Positions 6,996 to 12,445 of a stretch of 20,750 bases of DNA are shown here, in pieces. The stretch's first letter is position 1. Every line of letters begins with the position of its first letter. The position numbers and the translations under genes are program-made. Origin of the DNA: Microcaldota archaeon (GTDB lineage: Archaea > Micrarchaeota > Micrarchaeia > Norongarragalinales > CAINOH01); contig DAHXMR010000189.1 in the NCBI GenBank assembly GCA_027371655.1, positions 1 through 20,750 of the forward strand. The letters run 5' to 3'. The notes below the pieces were generated by a model. The model did not search any database. It was not told the origin of the DNA and saw only the letters and a program-made list of their open reading frames with translations.

Positions 6996-7217
6996 CTACC
7001 TCCGATGAATTTCATCCCTGCTGGGAAGTTTTCCGAGCTTGTAGCCCTTGTTCGCTATGCTCAACAGTTTTTCAAGATTCCGCCCCCTTTTTGCCGAAGT
7101 CCAACTCGAAAGGGCGTCAGTTACCGCCCGCCCAAGCTTGCCCTTCCCCTTGCCCATTACGGCCGCAACGGCATTGCGAAAATCCCGTGCAACGGCGTCG
7201 TCTACGTTTATCGTCAT
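6996..7217 (-). CDS. vapB: VapB-like antitoxin
   Basis: A 73-residue protein starting MTINVDDAVARDFRNAV, like the strand-helix start of ribbon-helix-helix/VapB-type antitoxins. A basic, polar tail follows (SAKRGRNLEKLL, ending GKLPSRDEIHRR) that could wrap the toxin. The ATG at 7217 is preferred over one at 7238, which would add seven hydrophobic residues (MVVLVAT) before the usual family start. It precedes the PIN gene with 8 nt between. Upstream there is a 10-bp inverted repeat around an AT-rich TATA-like core, suited to autoregulation by the toxin-antitoxin complex. Antitoxin identity rests mainly on size and position. Confidence 0.75.
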   Translation of the reverse strand: MTINVDDAVARDFRNAVAAVMGKGKGKLGRAVTDALSSWTSAKRGRNLEKLLSIANKGYKLGKLPSRDEIHRR

Positions 7218-7243
7218 AGTAGCCACCAAAACCACCAAGCAGA

Positions 7244-7279
7244 CATTTACAAAAACAACAATTTAAATGTTTGTAAATG
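7244..7279 (-). promoter_or_regulatory. VapBC promoter with operator-like inverted repeat
   Basis: CATTTACAAA (7244-7253) and TTTGTAAATG (7270-7279) form a perfect 10-bp inverted repeat around the palindrome ATTTAAAT (7261-7268), which would serve as the TATA core about 47 nt before the antitoxin ATG. Occlusion of the TATA box by bound VapBC is the obvious model. A second short palindrome, TTTTGC/GCAAAA, lies at 7288-7302. Confidence 0.55.
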
Positions 7280-7383
7280 TAAATCAATTTTGCCTGGCAA
7301 AAGCTGATTGAACAAAAAGAGTCTTGCTGACGCCAATGAGAGCGGAAACCGGATTTGCCCGCCGTGCCCGCATTTGGGAAAAA

Positions 7384-7650
7384 TTATCCCAACAGCCCGG
7401 GGTTTGCCTTCGTGGGCGAGACGTATATCGTCGAGCCCGCGGGGATTGCCGAGTTCACTTTTACGGCAACGTATTTGCCGCCGAACTTGGAGTCGTTGAG
7501 CCACCCGCTGCCAACGAACCCTTCGCCGCCCTTCATTTTCACTGAAAACTGGGGCTTGTTCTTCTCCCGAATCCCGAGTTCCCCGGAATCCGCTCCGATT
7601 GTTCCTTCTTCCTGCATTTTCGACCACCTCTGCAACAAAACGCCCACCAT
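7384..7650 (-). CDS. Uncharacterised small protein (88 aa)
   Basis: I do not recognise this protein with confidence. The C-terminal half reads as a compact beta-rich domain: KPQFSVKMKGGEG, VGSGWLNDSKFGGKYVAVKVN, then IPAGSTIYVSPTK. The order (G-x-x-W, lysine-rich turn, GKYVAVKV strand) is faintly like DUF736-type proteins. The start is uncertain. ATG at 7650 (about 23 nt after a predicted transcription start from an AAATAAAC TATA-like box near 7700) gives 88 residues. ATG at 7617, preceded by GAGGTGG, gives 77. The stop is followed on the minus strand by a short T-run. Hypothetical, but the residue composition is protein-like and unlike the shadow frames around it. Confidence 0.5.
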   Translation of the reverse strand: MVGVLLQRWSKMQEEGTIGADSGELGIREKNKPQFSVKMKGGEGFVGSGWLNDSKFGGKYVAVKVNSAIPAGSTIYVSPTKANPGLLG

Positions 7651-7735
7651 TTTTTCTTCAACTCCCCCCTGGTTTTTCCCCTCAAAACCGTTGTTTGTTT
7701 ATTTGCTTCCCCACACCTTTCCAAAAACTTTGCCG

Positions 7736-7782
7736 TTGTGCGCGGGACGCGCACAAATCCTCAACCGCAGTTGAGGTATAAG
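7736..7782. ncRNA. Candidate structured element, copy 2
   Basis: TTGTGCGCG (7736-7744) pairs with CGCGCACAA (7748-7756). After a 2-nt AT linker, CCTCAAC (7759-7765) pairs with GTTGAGG (7770-7776) around CGCA, followed by TATAA. Linker, loop and trailing TATAA are the same as in the element at 5413-5468. The distal stem base pairs differ but remain paired. It lies between two minus-strand small genes. On the minus strand it follows a T-rich stretch at the end of the upstream gene. Without the enclosing 12-bp helix seen in copy 1. Confidence 0.5.
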
Positions 7783-7801
7783 AAAAAAGAAAAACAAAAT
7801 T

Positions 7802-7990
7802 TCAGCAGAATTCCATTGCCGCAATGGGCATCGGCGCGAATGCGGTTGGCCTGCGGGGGCGAACTGGCGCGTTTTCGAATTCGAGAAGAACGCGGCCGCC
7901 TGCGAGGGTGATTTTTTCAACCGCGTATGGAAGCCTGCAGACTGCGCGGGAAATTTCCGCGTACGAAAGCCTTGACACGTCGAACTTCAA
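7802..7990 (-). CDS. Uncharacterised small protein (62 aa)
   Basis: A short reading frame that I do not recognise. It has a plausible fold signature: an N-terminal KFDVSRLSYAEISRAV strand-helix, then VEKITLAGGRVLLEFENAP as a beta-hairpin, and a Pro/Ala-rich tail ending MPIAAMEFC. The start is a TTG at 7990, eight bases after GAGGTG; a TTG at 7996 is too close to that site. An AAAATATTT TATA-like box near 8022-8032 lies about 35 nt upstream. After the TGA the minus strand has a long T-rich stretch (7783-7801), a good archaeal termination signal. Promoter, ribosome site and terminator together support a real gene; function unknown. Confidence 0.45.
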   Translation of the reverse strand: MKFDVSRLSYAEISRAVCRLPYAVEKITLAGGRVLLEFENAPVRPRRPTAFAPMPIAAMEFC

Positions 7991-8351
7991 CTTCAAAACA
8001 CCTCTTTTTTGTGCCGCAAAAAATATTTTGCAAGGAAAAAGGGGAAAAGCGGAAAAAAGCGCGGATGGTGAAAAACGAAAAATTCCGCGATTCTTCCCGC
8101 AAATTTTTTCTTCTCCCTTTTTTGGTTTGCCTGCAAATCTTTTTTTGTGGATTGAACCCGGCCGCCATGAAAGCATCCGGACGCAGCAAAGAGAGGCGAA
8201 ATTTGCAAATATAAAGAAAAGCCGACACCCCGCTTCCGCTGAACGGCGTTCCGCGGACCGCGGCCGTTCAGCGAACCCGCCCCCGCAGCGGGCGCGGGGA
8301 ACGTTTTTTAACCGGAAAACTGAAGAAAGAAGATTAGGGGGAAAAGCGAGA
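7991..8351. other. Gene-free stretch with a possible small RNA
   Basis: About 360 bp between divergent small genes. It holds the promoter of the minus-strand 62-residue gene (8022-8032), T-rich and A-rich runs with no credible gene, the GC-rich hairpin block described separately, and a TTTTTTAA box near 8304-8311 that is the likely promoter of the membrane peptide gene at 8352. Confidence 0.5.
8237..8309 (+). ncRNA. Candidate small RNA: GC-rich hairpins between TATA box and T-run
   Basis: CGCTGAACGGC (8237-8247) pairs perfectly with GCCGTTCAGCG (8263-8273). A second stem, CCCGC/GCGGG (8276-8280 with 8288-8292), follows 2 nt later, and T6 ends the block at 8304-8309. Upstream, AAATATAAAG at about 8209-8218 is a good TATA box predicting a start near 8240, the beginning of the first stem. 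The long stem's loop carries two CCGCGG sequences 7 bp apart. Strand and transcription are inferred. The T-run may instead be the TATA box of the next gene. Confidence 0.35.
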
Positions 8352-8540
8352 ATGGGGAGCATCCGGAATAACACGAGGAACGCGGCGGTTTCCTACATCG
8401 CGGCGTGCATCAGCCTCGCGCTTGCAGTGCTTCTTCTTCCCGCATGGGGCCTTGGCGCGTTCATCGGCATCGCCGCCGCGGTGTGCCTGGCTTCCCTCAC
8501 GGGCTACTCCTCCGAAGGCTGGCAAATGCCGCCCTCGTAA
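8352..8540 (+). CDS. Small two-helix membrane protein (62 aa)
   Basis: A short protein with two hydrophobic segments: VSYIAACISLALAVLLLPAW (residues 13-32) and LGAFIGIAAAVCLASLTGY (34-52). The N-terminus is positively charged (RNNTR) and the tail polar. It should sit in the cytoplasmic membrane as a helical hairpin. I do not recognise a family. ATG at 8352 is about 40 nt downstream of a TTTTTTAA box, with a G-run about 10 nt upstream as a weak ribosome site. A GAAGCGC/GCGCTTTC hairpin follows at 8563-8581. Confidence 0.55.
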   Translation: MGSIRNNTRNAAVSYIAACISLALAVLLLPAWGLGAFIGIAAAVCLASLTGYSSEGWQMPPS

Positions 8541-8632
8541 TCGCTGAAAGAAAAAGTGAAGCGCAAAGAAAAAAGCGCTTTCGATAAAAACGGTTTGCCG
8601 TTAGTCTAGTTTGCTACAAACGTATTCTAAGT

Positions 8633-8794
8633 TCAAGCCTTTGACTTCAGGTAGCCACGCTCGTCTTCGACGAACACGTGGCTCGGGTCGTGCGTGCACG
8701 TGAATTTGCCCGAGTTCTTGTCGTAGGTGAGGGGATAGATGTAGTCCGTCTTCGTGAAGCAGCGCGGACAGTTGGCCTCTGATTTCAATACCAT
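8633..8794 (-). CDS. Small zinc-ribbon protein (53 aa)
   Basis: A short protein with a CPRC knuckle (Cys9, Cys12) and a second half-site FTCTHDPSHVF (Cys33 plus His35 or His39) across a beta-turn (TYDKNSGK), giving a likely single zinc ribbon of the C2CH type. Such small archaeal zinc ribbons are often nucleic-acid-binding or ribosome/polymerase-associated, but no partner is apparent here. Start ATG at 8794; a GAGGTG lies about 11 nt upstream. A longer frame from 8875 would run through hairpin-rich leader sequence and lacks support. The leader contains alternative hairpins and a T-run on the transcribed strand, described separately. Confidence 0.6.
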   Translation of the reverse strand: MVLKSEANCPRCFTKTDYIYPLTYDKNSGKFTCTHDPSHVFVEDERGYLKSKA

Positions 8795-8819
8795 TGTCGG
8801 TGGGACACCTCGTTGTTTG

Positions 8820-8871
8820 AAAAAATCCAAAAAGATCCTGCTTTGGATTCTGTGGGTTAGGAAGAGAATCC
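8820..8871 (-). promoter_or_regulatory. Mutually exclusive hairpins in the zinc-ribbon leader
   Basis: On the minus strand GGATTC (8866-8871) can pair with GAATCC (8845-8850). AATCCAAA (8842-8849), which overlaps the latter, can instead pair with TTTGGATT (8824-8831), which is followed by six T residues (8820-8825). This is the layout of an anti-terminator/terminator switch placed before a zinc-ribbon gene. Archaea do not use classical Rho-independent termination widely, so the regulatory reading is speculative. Confidence 0.3.
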
Positions 8872-8929
8872 GCAAACTTGCTTTTAAACATTTTTATTCA
8901 AAAACGGGAAAATTTGGAAAAAGAAAGAG

Positions 8930-9012
8930 GCCGGGACACTTGGTGAGGGCGCCCGGCAAAGTTTTTTTGTGGAGGTGGGTTGAACGGCTCCTTGAAAAAG
9001 GAGCTATTCAGC
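8930..9012. other. Structured block with GAAA-capped 14-bp hairpin
   Basis: GCCGGG (8930-8935) pairs with CCCGGC (8952-8957), with a small CAC/GTG stem inside, followed on the plus strand by AAAG and T7 (8962-8968). Then GTTGAA-C-GGCTCCTT (8979-8993) pairs with AAGGAGCT-A-TTCAGC (8998-9012): 14 pairs including two G-T wobbles, one C/A mismatch, and a GAAA loop, a GNRA tetraloop on the plus strand. Read on the minus strand, the GC hairpin is followed by CCTCTTTCTTTTTCC and could terminate the winged-helix gene transcript. Confidence 0.4.
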
Positions 9013-9097
9013 ATGAATTCTGTGATTTTTCTGGTGGGTTTTTCCTGAATTTTGCCTTCCTGGATTTTCACTTTTCTGGCTTCTGCAAAACTTCCCC

Positions 9098-9556
9098 TTA
9101 TCCTGCCGGGTTTTTGGGAAGGTAATACACCTTCTTCCCGGCCTGCTTTTTCTCAAGCAATCCCTGCTGGAACAGCCTGCTTAGGCGGCTGCATGCGGCG
9201 TTGGCGCCCTTGTATTTGAGCGCTTTCTGCACGTCTTCCGCGCACGCCTTGCCCTGCTTTTTCACAAGCTGCATTATTGCCCCGTCGGTTTCCGACAAGA
9301 GCGGTTTTGCCTCCTTGGGTTTCTGCGGCGCCACCTGCGATTCAAGCGCGGAAATCCTGTCTTCCAGCGCAAGCAGGCGGTCCAATTTCGCGTTTATTTC
9401 CTTCAACACGAGGTTTGCCGAGCTTCTTTCCTCGGAAAGCTTGTGCAGCATCGCGCCGACCACAAGCGGGTTCTTCATCTGTTCGCGGAATTCCTCGAAC
9501 TCGCCGGCGACCTGCTCGAACTCTGTTTTCACAGGCTCTTCAACAGGCTTCGGCAC
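9098..9556 (-). CDS. Coiled-coil winged-helix protein, putative transcription regulator
   Basis: A 152-residue protein with an acidic N-terminus and a coiled coil around residues 42-75 (VLKEINAKLDRLLALEDRISALESQV). A Pro/Lys linker follows, then a winged helix at about 88-147 (LSETDGAIMQLVKKQGKACA, then ACSRLSRLFQQGLLEKKQAG, then the wing KKVYYLPK). It probably binds DNA as a dimer; targets are unknown. The start is a GTG at 9556 by longest frame. The TATA-like TTTAAATATT at 9571-9580 predicts a start of transcription near 9549, so a GTG at 9532 (eight codons shorter) is a real alternative. Gene order and strand match the zinc-ribbon gene downstream, but about 300 bp separate them. Confidence 0.65.
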   Translation of the reverse strand: MPKPVEEPVKTEFEQVAGEFEEFREQMKNPLVVGAMLHKLSEERSSANLVLKEINAKLDRLLALEDRISALESQVAPQKPKEAKPLLSETDGAIMQLVKKQGKACAEDVQKALKYKGANAACSRLSRLFQQGLLEKKQAGKKVYYLPKNPAG

Positions 9557-9639
9557 CCCAAACCACGACGTTTAAATATTGACTTTGTGCAAATGCTTTC
9601 CGACAGTTGCGCCGAAGGAAAAAAACCGTTCGCGCAACA

Positions 9640-9679
9640 ATCATGACGGCAATCAAATGCATCATGATTTAATCATGAT
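9640..9679. promoter_or_regulatory. ATCATGA repeat cluster, operator-like
   Basis: ATCATGA occurs at 9640-9646, and ATCATGAT, itself a palindrome, at 9661-9668 and 9672-9679. The last two are offset by 11 bp, one helical turn, so that a dimeric regulator could bind both on one face. An ATATATAAAC box follows at 9691. Confidence 0.4.
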
Positions 9680-9805
9680 ACTAATTCTTCATATATAAAC
9701 TTTACGCACCCCCACTTCCACTAATTTTTAGGATTATTTGCAAGGAGCCTGCGTACTGCATGGAAAGAGCCCAGCAGGTTGTTCAGCGGAAATGAACTTC
9801 CATTC

Positions 9806-9817
9806 CCCTTTAAAGGG
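9806..9817 (+). promoter_or_regulatory. Palindromic TATA-like box for the DNA methyltransferase
   Basis: CCCTTTAAAGGG is a perfect 12-bp palindrome centred about 24 nt before the ATG at 9835 and 33 nt before an in-frame ATG at 9844. It can serve as TATA box and as operator, so autorepression by the methyltransferase or another dimer is possible. Confidence 0.4.
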
Positions 9818-9834
9818 ACAATAGGCTCAAATGT

Positions 9835-11169
9835 ATGAGAAAAATGGAACAGATAGTTCAGATAAACGCACCAAAAGCGAGCTTTAGCGATCCAAATTTT
9901 GCCAAGAACAAGAAAACCCCCATTCATCGCTGGGTCCCGTGGATAGCTGGCTATTCTAACGAATTCGTAGAAAGTGCAATTGACAAATATCTTGACGAGC
10001 CGGGTAAAACCGTTCTAGATCCGTTTTGTGGAGTTGGAACAACACTATTATCTGCGATTTACCGGGGGCATAATGCTATCGGATTCGAAATTAACCCATA
10101 CGCGGCTTTAGCTTCAAAAACAAAGGTCATTGCTAATCAACTAGATACGAACGCTTTTGACTCGGAGATTAAGAAATTAAAAAAATATTACGCCCGGAAA
10201 CTAGCCGGCGATGATTTCGTTGGTTCTGCACCGTCCGGTTTCAAAACCAAGGGGGAATTTTACAGCCCGCTAGTGCTGAGAAAGGTGCTTATAGCTAAGA
10301 AATTTATCGACGAAATAACCGATGAAAAAATCCGCGAATTCTTCCGTTTGGCTTTTGGTGCTACGATGGTGCAATATTCCAACTATTCTTACGAGCCAAG
10401 CTTGGGTCAAAGGAAAAGCGCAGGCAAAGCCGACATCGAGGACTACGACGTGGCTGGAGCCATTATCGATAAATTAGAAGTTATGCTCGAAGATGTCGTT
10501 TATGCCAAAAAATTAGCTGAAACCGTGTCGATTGGCAAGGCGAAGGTTATTTGTGATTCCTTTTTCAACTATGAAAAATATCTCAAAAAAGGCTCAGTGG
10601 ATTTGCTTCTGACCTCACCGCCCTACCTCAATAACTACCACTATATTCGGAACACCAGACCCCAGCTCTATTGGCTGAATTATGCCGAAAACCCCGAAGA
10701 CCTTAAACCGCTGGAAACTGGAAGCTTTGGAAAATATTGGCAAACGGTTCGTCAAGGGCCCCTATTAGAGCTAACATTTTCCACAGACGATGGACGCATT
10801 GAAGCGTGTATCGAAGAAATTCGCGCCACTAACAACGTGAACAAATCGTACGGCGGGCCGGGTTGGGCCAATTATGTTGTCGCATACCTAAACGATTGTT
10901 ACCGCTTTGCTGAAGGAATGAACTATTGCCTAAAGAAAGGCGGAACTGCGAACATTGTGATCGGAAACAACATAATCCAAGGAATACCTGTTCCAACCGA
11001 TGTTTTCTTCGGCCAGATTGCGGAACTAGCCGGACTCACGCTTGTTGAAATCCACGTTCCTCGAAGCAAACGAGCTGGAGACAGTATTATTCACTCGAGC
11101 ATTCGCATCGGCGAAGCAAAAAAAGACGCCAATCTCTATGAAGCAGTAGTTGAACTGCGCGCCGATTAG
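9835..11169 (+). CDS. Type II DNA methyltransferase, SPPY (N4-cytosine) type
   Basis: A site-specific DNA methyltransferase that should protect the host from the adjacent endonuclease. SAM-binding motif I is DPFCGVGTT (residues 62-70), preceded by HRWVPWIAGYS (31-41), a segment seen in many amino-methyltransferases. Catalytic motif IV is TSPPYLNNYHYIRNTRP (260-276); Ser-Pro-Pro-Tyr is typical of N4-cytosine enzymes. About 190 residues separate motifs I and IV, enough for a target-recognition domain (alpha-like order). Start is ATG 9835 or the in-frame ATG at 9844; a leaderless message is likely. The gene is visibly more AT-rich than its surroundings (27 G/C of 60 at 10021-10080, against 38 of 60 at 12121-12180), suggesting transfer. 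Its TAG is one base from the convergent endonuclease stop. Confidence 0.9.
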   Translation: MRKMEQIVQINAPKASFSDPNFAKNKKTPIHRWVPWIAGYSNEFVESAIDKYLDEPGKTVLDPFCGVGTTLLSAIYRGHNAIGFEINPYAALASKTKVIANQLDTNAFDSEIKKLKKYYARKLAGDDFVGSAPSGFKTKGEFYSPLVLRKVLIAKKFIDEITDEKIREFFRLAFGATMVQYSNYSYEPSLGQRKSAGKADIEDYDVAGAIIDKLEVMLEDVVYAKKLAETVSIGKAKVICDSFFNYEKYLKKGSVDLLLTSPPYLNNYHYIRNTRPQLYWLNYAENPEDLKPLETGSFGKYWQTVRQGPLLELTFSTDDGRIEACIEEIRATNNVNKSYGGPGWANYVVAYLNDCYRFAEGMNYCLKKGGTANIVIGNNIIQGIPVPTDVFFGQIAELAGLTLVEIHVPRSKRAGDSIIHSSIRIGEAKKDANLYEAVVELRAD

Positions 11170-11170
11170 G

Positions 11171-11767
11171 CTATCTAAAAAATAAACCTATGTTCTTTTT
11201 GATTATTGTTAGCTTAGGTCTTGGCCCGTTCAAACGCTTTGCCCAGTCTCTTCCAGGATGCAAAACGTCCCACTCCGACTTGCTTTGTTCATAGCGACCC
11301 TTCCCGGGATCGTGATTTCCAAAGCCATCAACCACACTGTTCCAAAGGGGCCGGTACTTTCGAATTAGCTCTGCTTCGACTGGAACAACAAGATCCCCTT
11401 CGACTCCAGCGAGTATCATAAATCGGCAGGTAAAATCCTTAAGATCGAGATTGTTTACTTGAGAAATGCTGTTAGCGTGCTGATTAAGGCGCGAAAACAG
11501 TTCGGTGGCTTCGCTATCCGTCTTTCGGCCCTGCCGCCATCCCTCCGGGACCGCCTTACCAACGTAAATAGGACAAACAGGCAACTTTTGGAGTGGAAGA
11601 TACGGCTCGAACTGCCCTCGGTAGTAAATAGCGTACGCGCCCGTCCCTTCAAACTTAGAGCGTGGCGGCAATGGCATAACGGGCGTGTTTTCAAAGAAGG
11701 TGATTGCTTCTTTTACTACGCTTCGAAACGCGGCAGAACGGAATATATGCGCTGAAATTCCAGACAT
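11171..11767 (-). CDS. Eco29kI-family GIY-YIG type II restriction endonuclease
   Basis: A type II restriction enzyme with a GIY-YIG nuclease domain. The family pattern is clear: GAYAIYYRG (43-51), CPIYVGKAVPEG (65-76), FSRLNQHANSI (91-101), VPVEAELI (128-135), RPLWNSVVDGFGNHDPGKGR (139-158) and WDVLHPGRDWAKRL (166-179). Arg93, His97, Glu131 and Asn143 keep the spacing (4, 34 and 12) that I recall for Arg104, His108, Glu142 and Asn154 of Eco29kI. Eco29kI cuts CCGCGG; whether this enzyme shares that site is unknown. Full length at 198 residues with no lesion. The ATG at 11767 is about 27 nt after a TTTAAA box, so probably leaderless. Like the methyltransferase it is AT-rich relative to its neighbours. 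Confidence 0.9.
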   Translation of the reverse strand: MSGISAHIFRSAAFRSVVKEAITFFENTPVMPLPPRSKFEGTGAYAIYYRGQFEPYLPLQKLPVCPIYVGKAVPEGWRQGRKTDSEATELFSRLNQHANSISQVNNLDLKDFTCRFMILAGVEGDLVVPVEAELIRKYRPLWNSVVDGFGNHDPGKGRYEQSKSEWDVLHPGRDWAKRLNGPRPKLTIIKKNIGLFFR

Positions 11768-11879
11768 GATATACTCAAAACGACCGCTGTTTTAAAGTAT
11801 TTACGTGCGAAGCGGATTGCAGCGACTCGTTTTTAATCGCTTTTGCCTAATTGCTCTGTTTGGGAGGCCCGAATAAGAG

Positions 11880-12431
11880 ATGTCGAATTCCGAATTGCTC
11901 GAGCGCGCAACGCTTTTGCGCGAATTGCTTTCGCGGGGAGCGATTTCGCAGCTGAAGGAGCTGGGGGGCGAGAGTGCGGGCACGGCTTTTTTGCGCGAGG
12001 ACGAGCGGTTCATCGAAATAAGCGTGATTGCCTACGCCTGCGCGAAGTTTTTCGAAAAGCCTTACATCTCGCAGAGCAACGAGTGGAAAAAACTGATCCT
12101 TGAATTGGACGCGCTTCTTGAACGCGCGGCTTCGGCGCTTGAGGCGGGGCGCGAGGAGGAATTCGCGAAGGATTTGGATTCCTCGGTCGCGGGGCTGCAG
12201 GGATTGAGCAAGACCTTGGGCCGCTTCGTGGTGAACGTGGTGGACAAGGCGCGCATCAAGGCCGCCACGCAGATTTACGCGCACGGCGGCTCGCTTGGCA
12301 CGGCCGCGGAGTTGGGGCGGGTGGACAAGAAGGAGCTTTCGAATTACATCGGCCAGACCACGCTTTCCGAAAAATACAAGACCGTGGACTTGAAGAAAAG
12401 GCTTCAGGCCGCCGACGAATTGTTCAACTGA
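11880..12431 (+). CDS. Uncharacterised helical protein upstream of a PIN gene
   Basis: I do not recognise the family. The 183 residues are predicted to be almost all helical: heptad-rich stretches LLERATLLRELLSRGAISQL, LILELDALLERAASALEAG and LQGLSKTLGRFVVNVVDKA. A C-terminal region, AATQIYAHGGSLGTAAELGR followed by DKKELSNYIGQTTLSEKY, resembles a helix-turn-helix (the GTAAELGRVDKKELSNYIG part). ATG at 11880 lies about 45 nt after a TTTTTAAT box, with GGGAGG 12 nt upstream. The PIN gene follows 14 nt after the stop, so the two are probably co-transcribed. A regulatory or antitoxin-like partner of the PIN protein is possible but unproven. GC-rich composition returns here after the R-M pair. 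Confidence 0.75.
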   Translation: MSNSELLERATLLRELLSRGAISQLKELGGESAGTAFLREDERFIEISVIAYACAKFFEKPYISQSNEWKKLILELDALLERAASALEAGREEEFAKDLDSSVAGLQGLSKTLGRFVVNVVDKARIKAATQIYAHGGSLGTAAELGRVDKKELSNYIGQTTLSEKYKTVDLKKRLQAADELFN

Positions 12432-12445
12432 AACGGGTTTTTGCC

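Larger units (their letters stand above)
8795..9097. other. Gene-free stretch: zinc-ribbon leader and structured DNA
   Basis: About 300 bp without a recognisable gene. It holds the zinc-ribbon leader with its hairpins, a GTTTAAAAGC TATA-like box (8879-8888, minus strand), a GCCGGG/CCCGGC hairpin (8930-8957), a GAAA-capped hairpin (8979-9012), and T-rich DNA downstream of the winged-helix gene. Confidence 0.5.
9557..9834. other. Intergenic region upstream of the R-M system
   Basis: About 280 bp without a convincing gene. It contains a GTTGCGC/GCGCAAC inverted repeat (about 9606-9636) with an A7 loop, the ATCATGA repeats described separately, a TATA-like ATATATAAAC (9691-9700) and a palindromic box next to the methyltransferase start. 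Base composition turns AT-rich near 9640, which may mark the edge of transferred DNA. Very short reading frames occur (e.g. ATG at 9760, ten residues, with AAGGAG upstream); I do not call them. Confidence 0.45.

Noticed and set aside
5300..7800. Insertion sequence or integrase-mediated island
   Set aside because: No transposase, integrase, terminal inverted repeats or target duplications were seen; only the paired hairpin elements remain, reported as a finding.
8251..8263. Two CCGCGG sites 7 bp apart in a hairpin loop, with an Eco29kI-like (CCGCGG) endonuclease 3 kb away
   Set aside because: CCGCGG occurs at many other places in the window, including coding DNA and the tRNA gene, so the pairing in the loop is probably chance; the enzyme's site is also unknown.
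8930..9050. SRP RNA, RNase P RNA or an H/ACA guide
   Set aside because: None of the conserved SRP helix 8 bases, RNase P core segments, or the 3' ACA box with a pseudouridylation pocket could be found.
9738..9830. Short reading frames upstream of the methyltransferase (ten residues from 9760, 28 residues from a TTG at 9738) as an R-M controller protein
   Set aside because: Too short for a C-protein, no helix-turn-helix, and residue content looks random.
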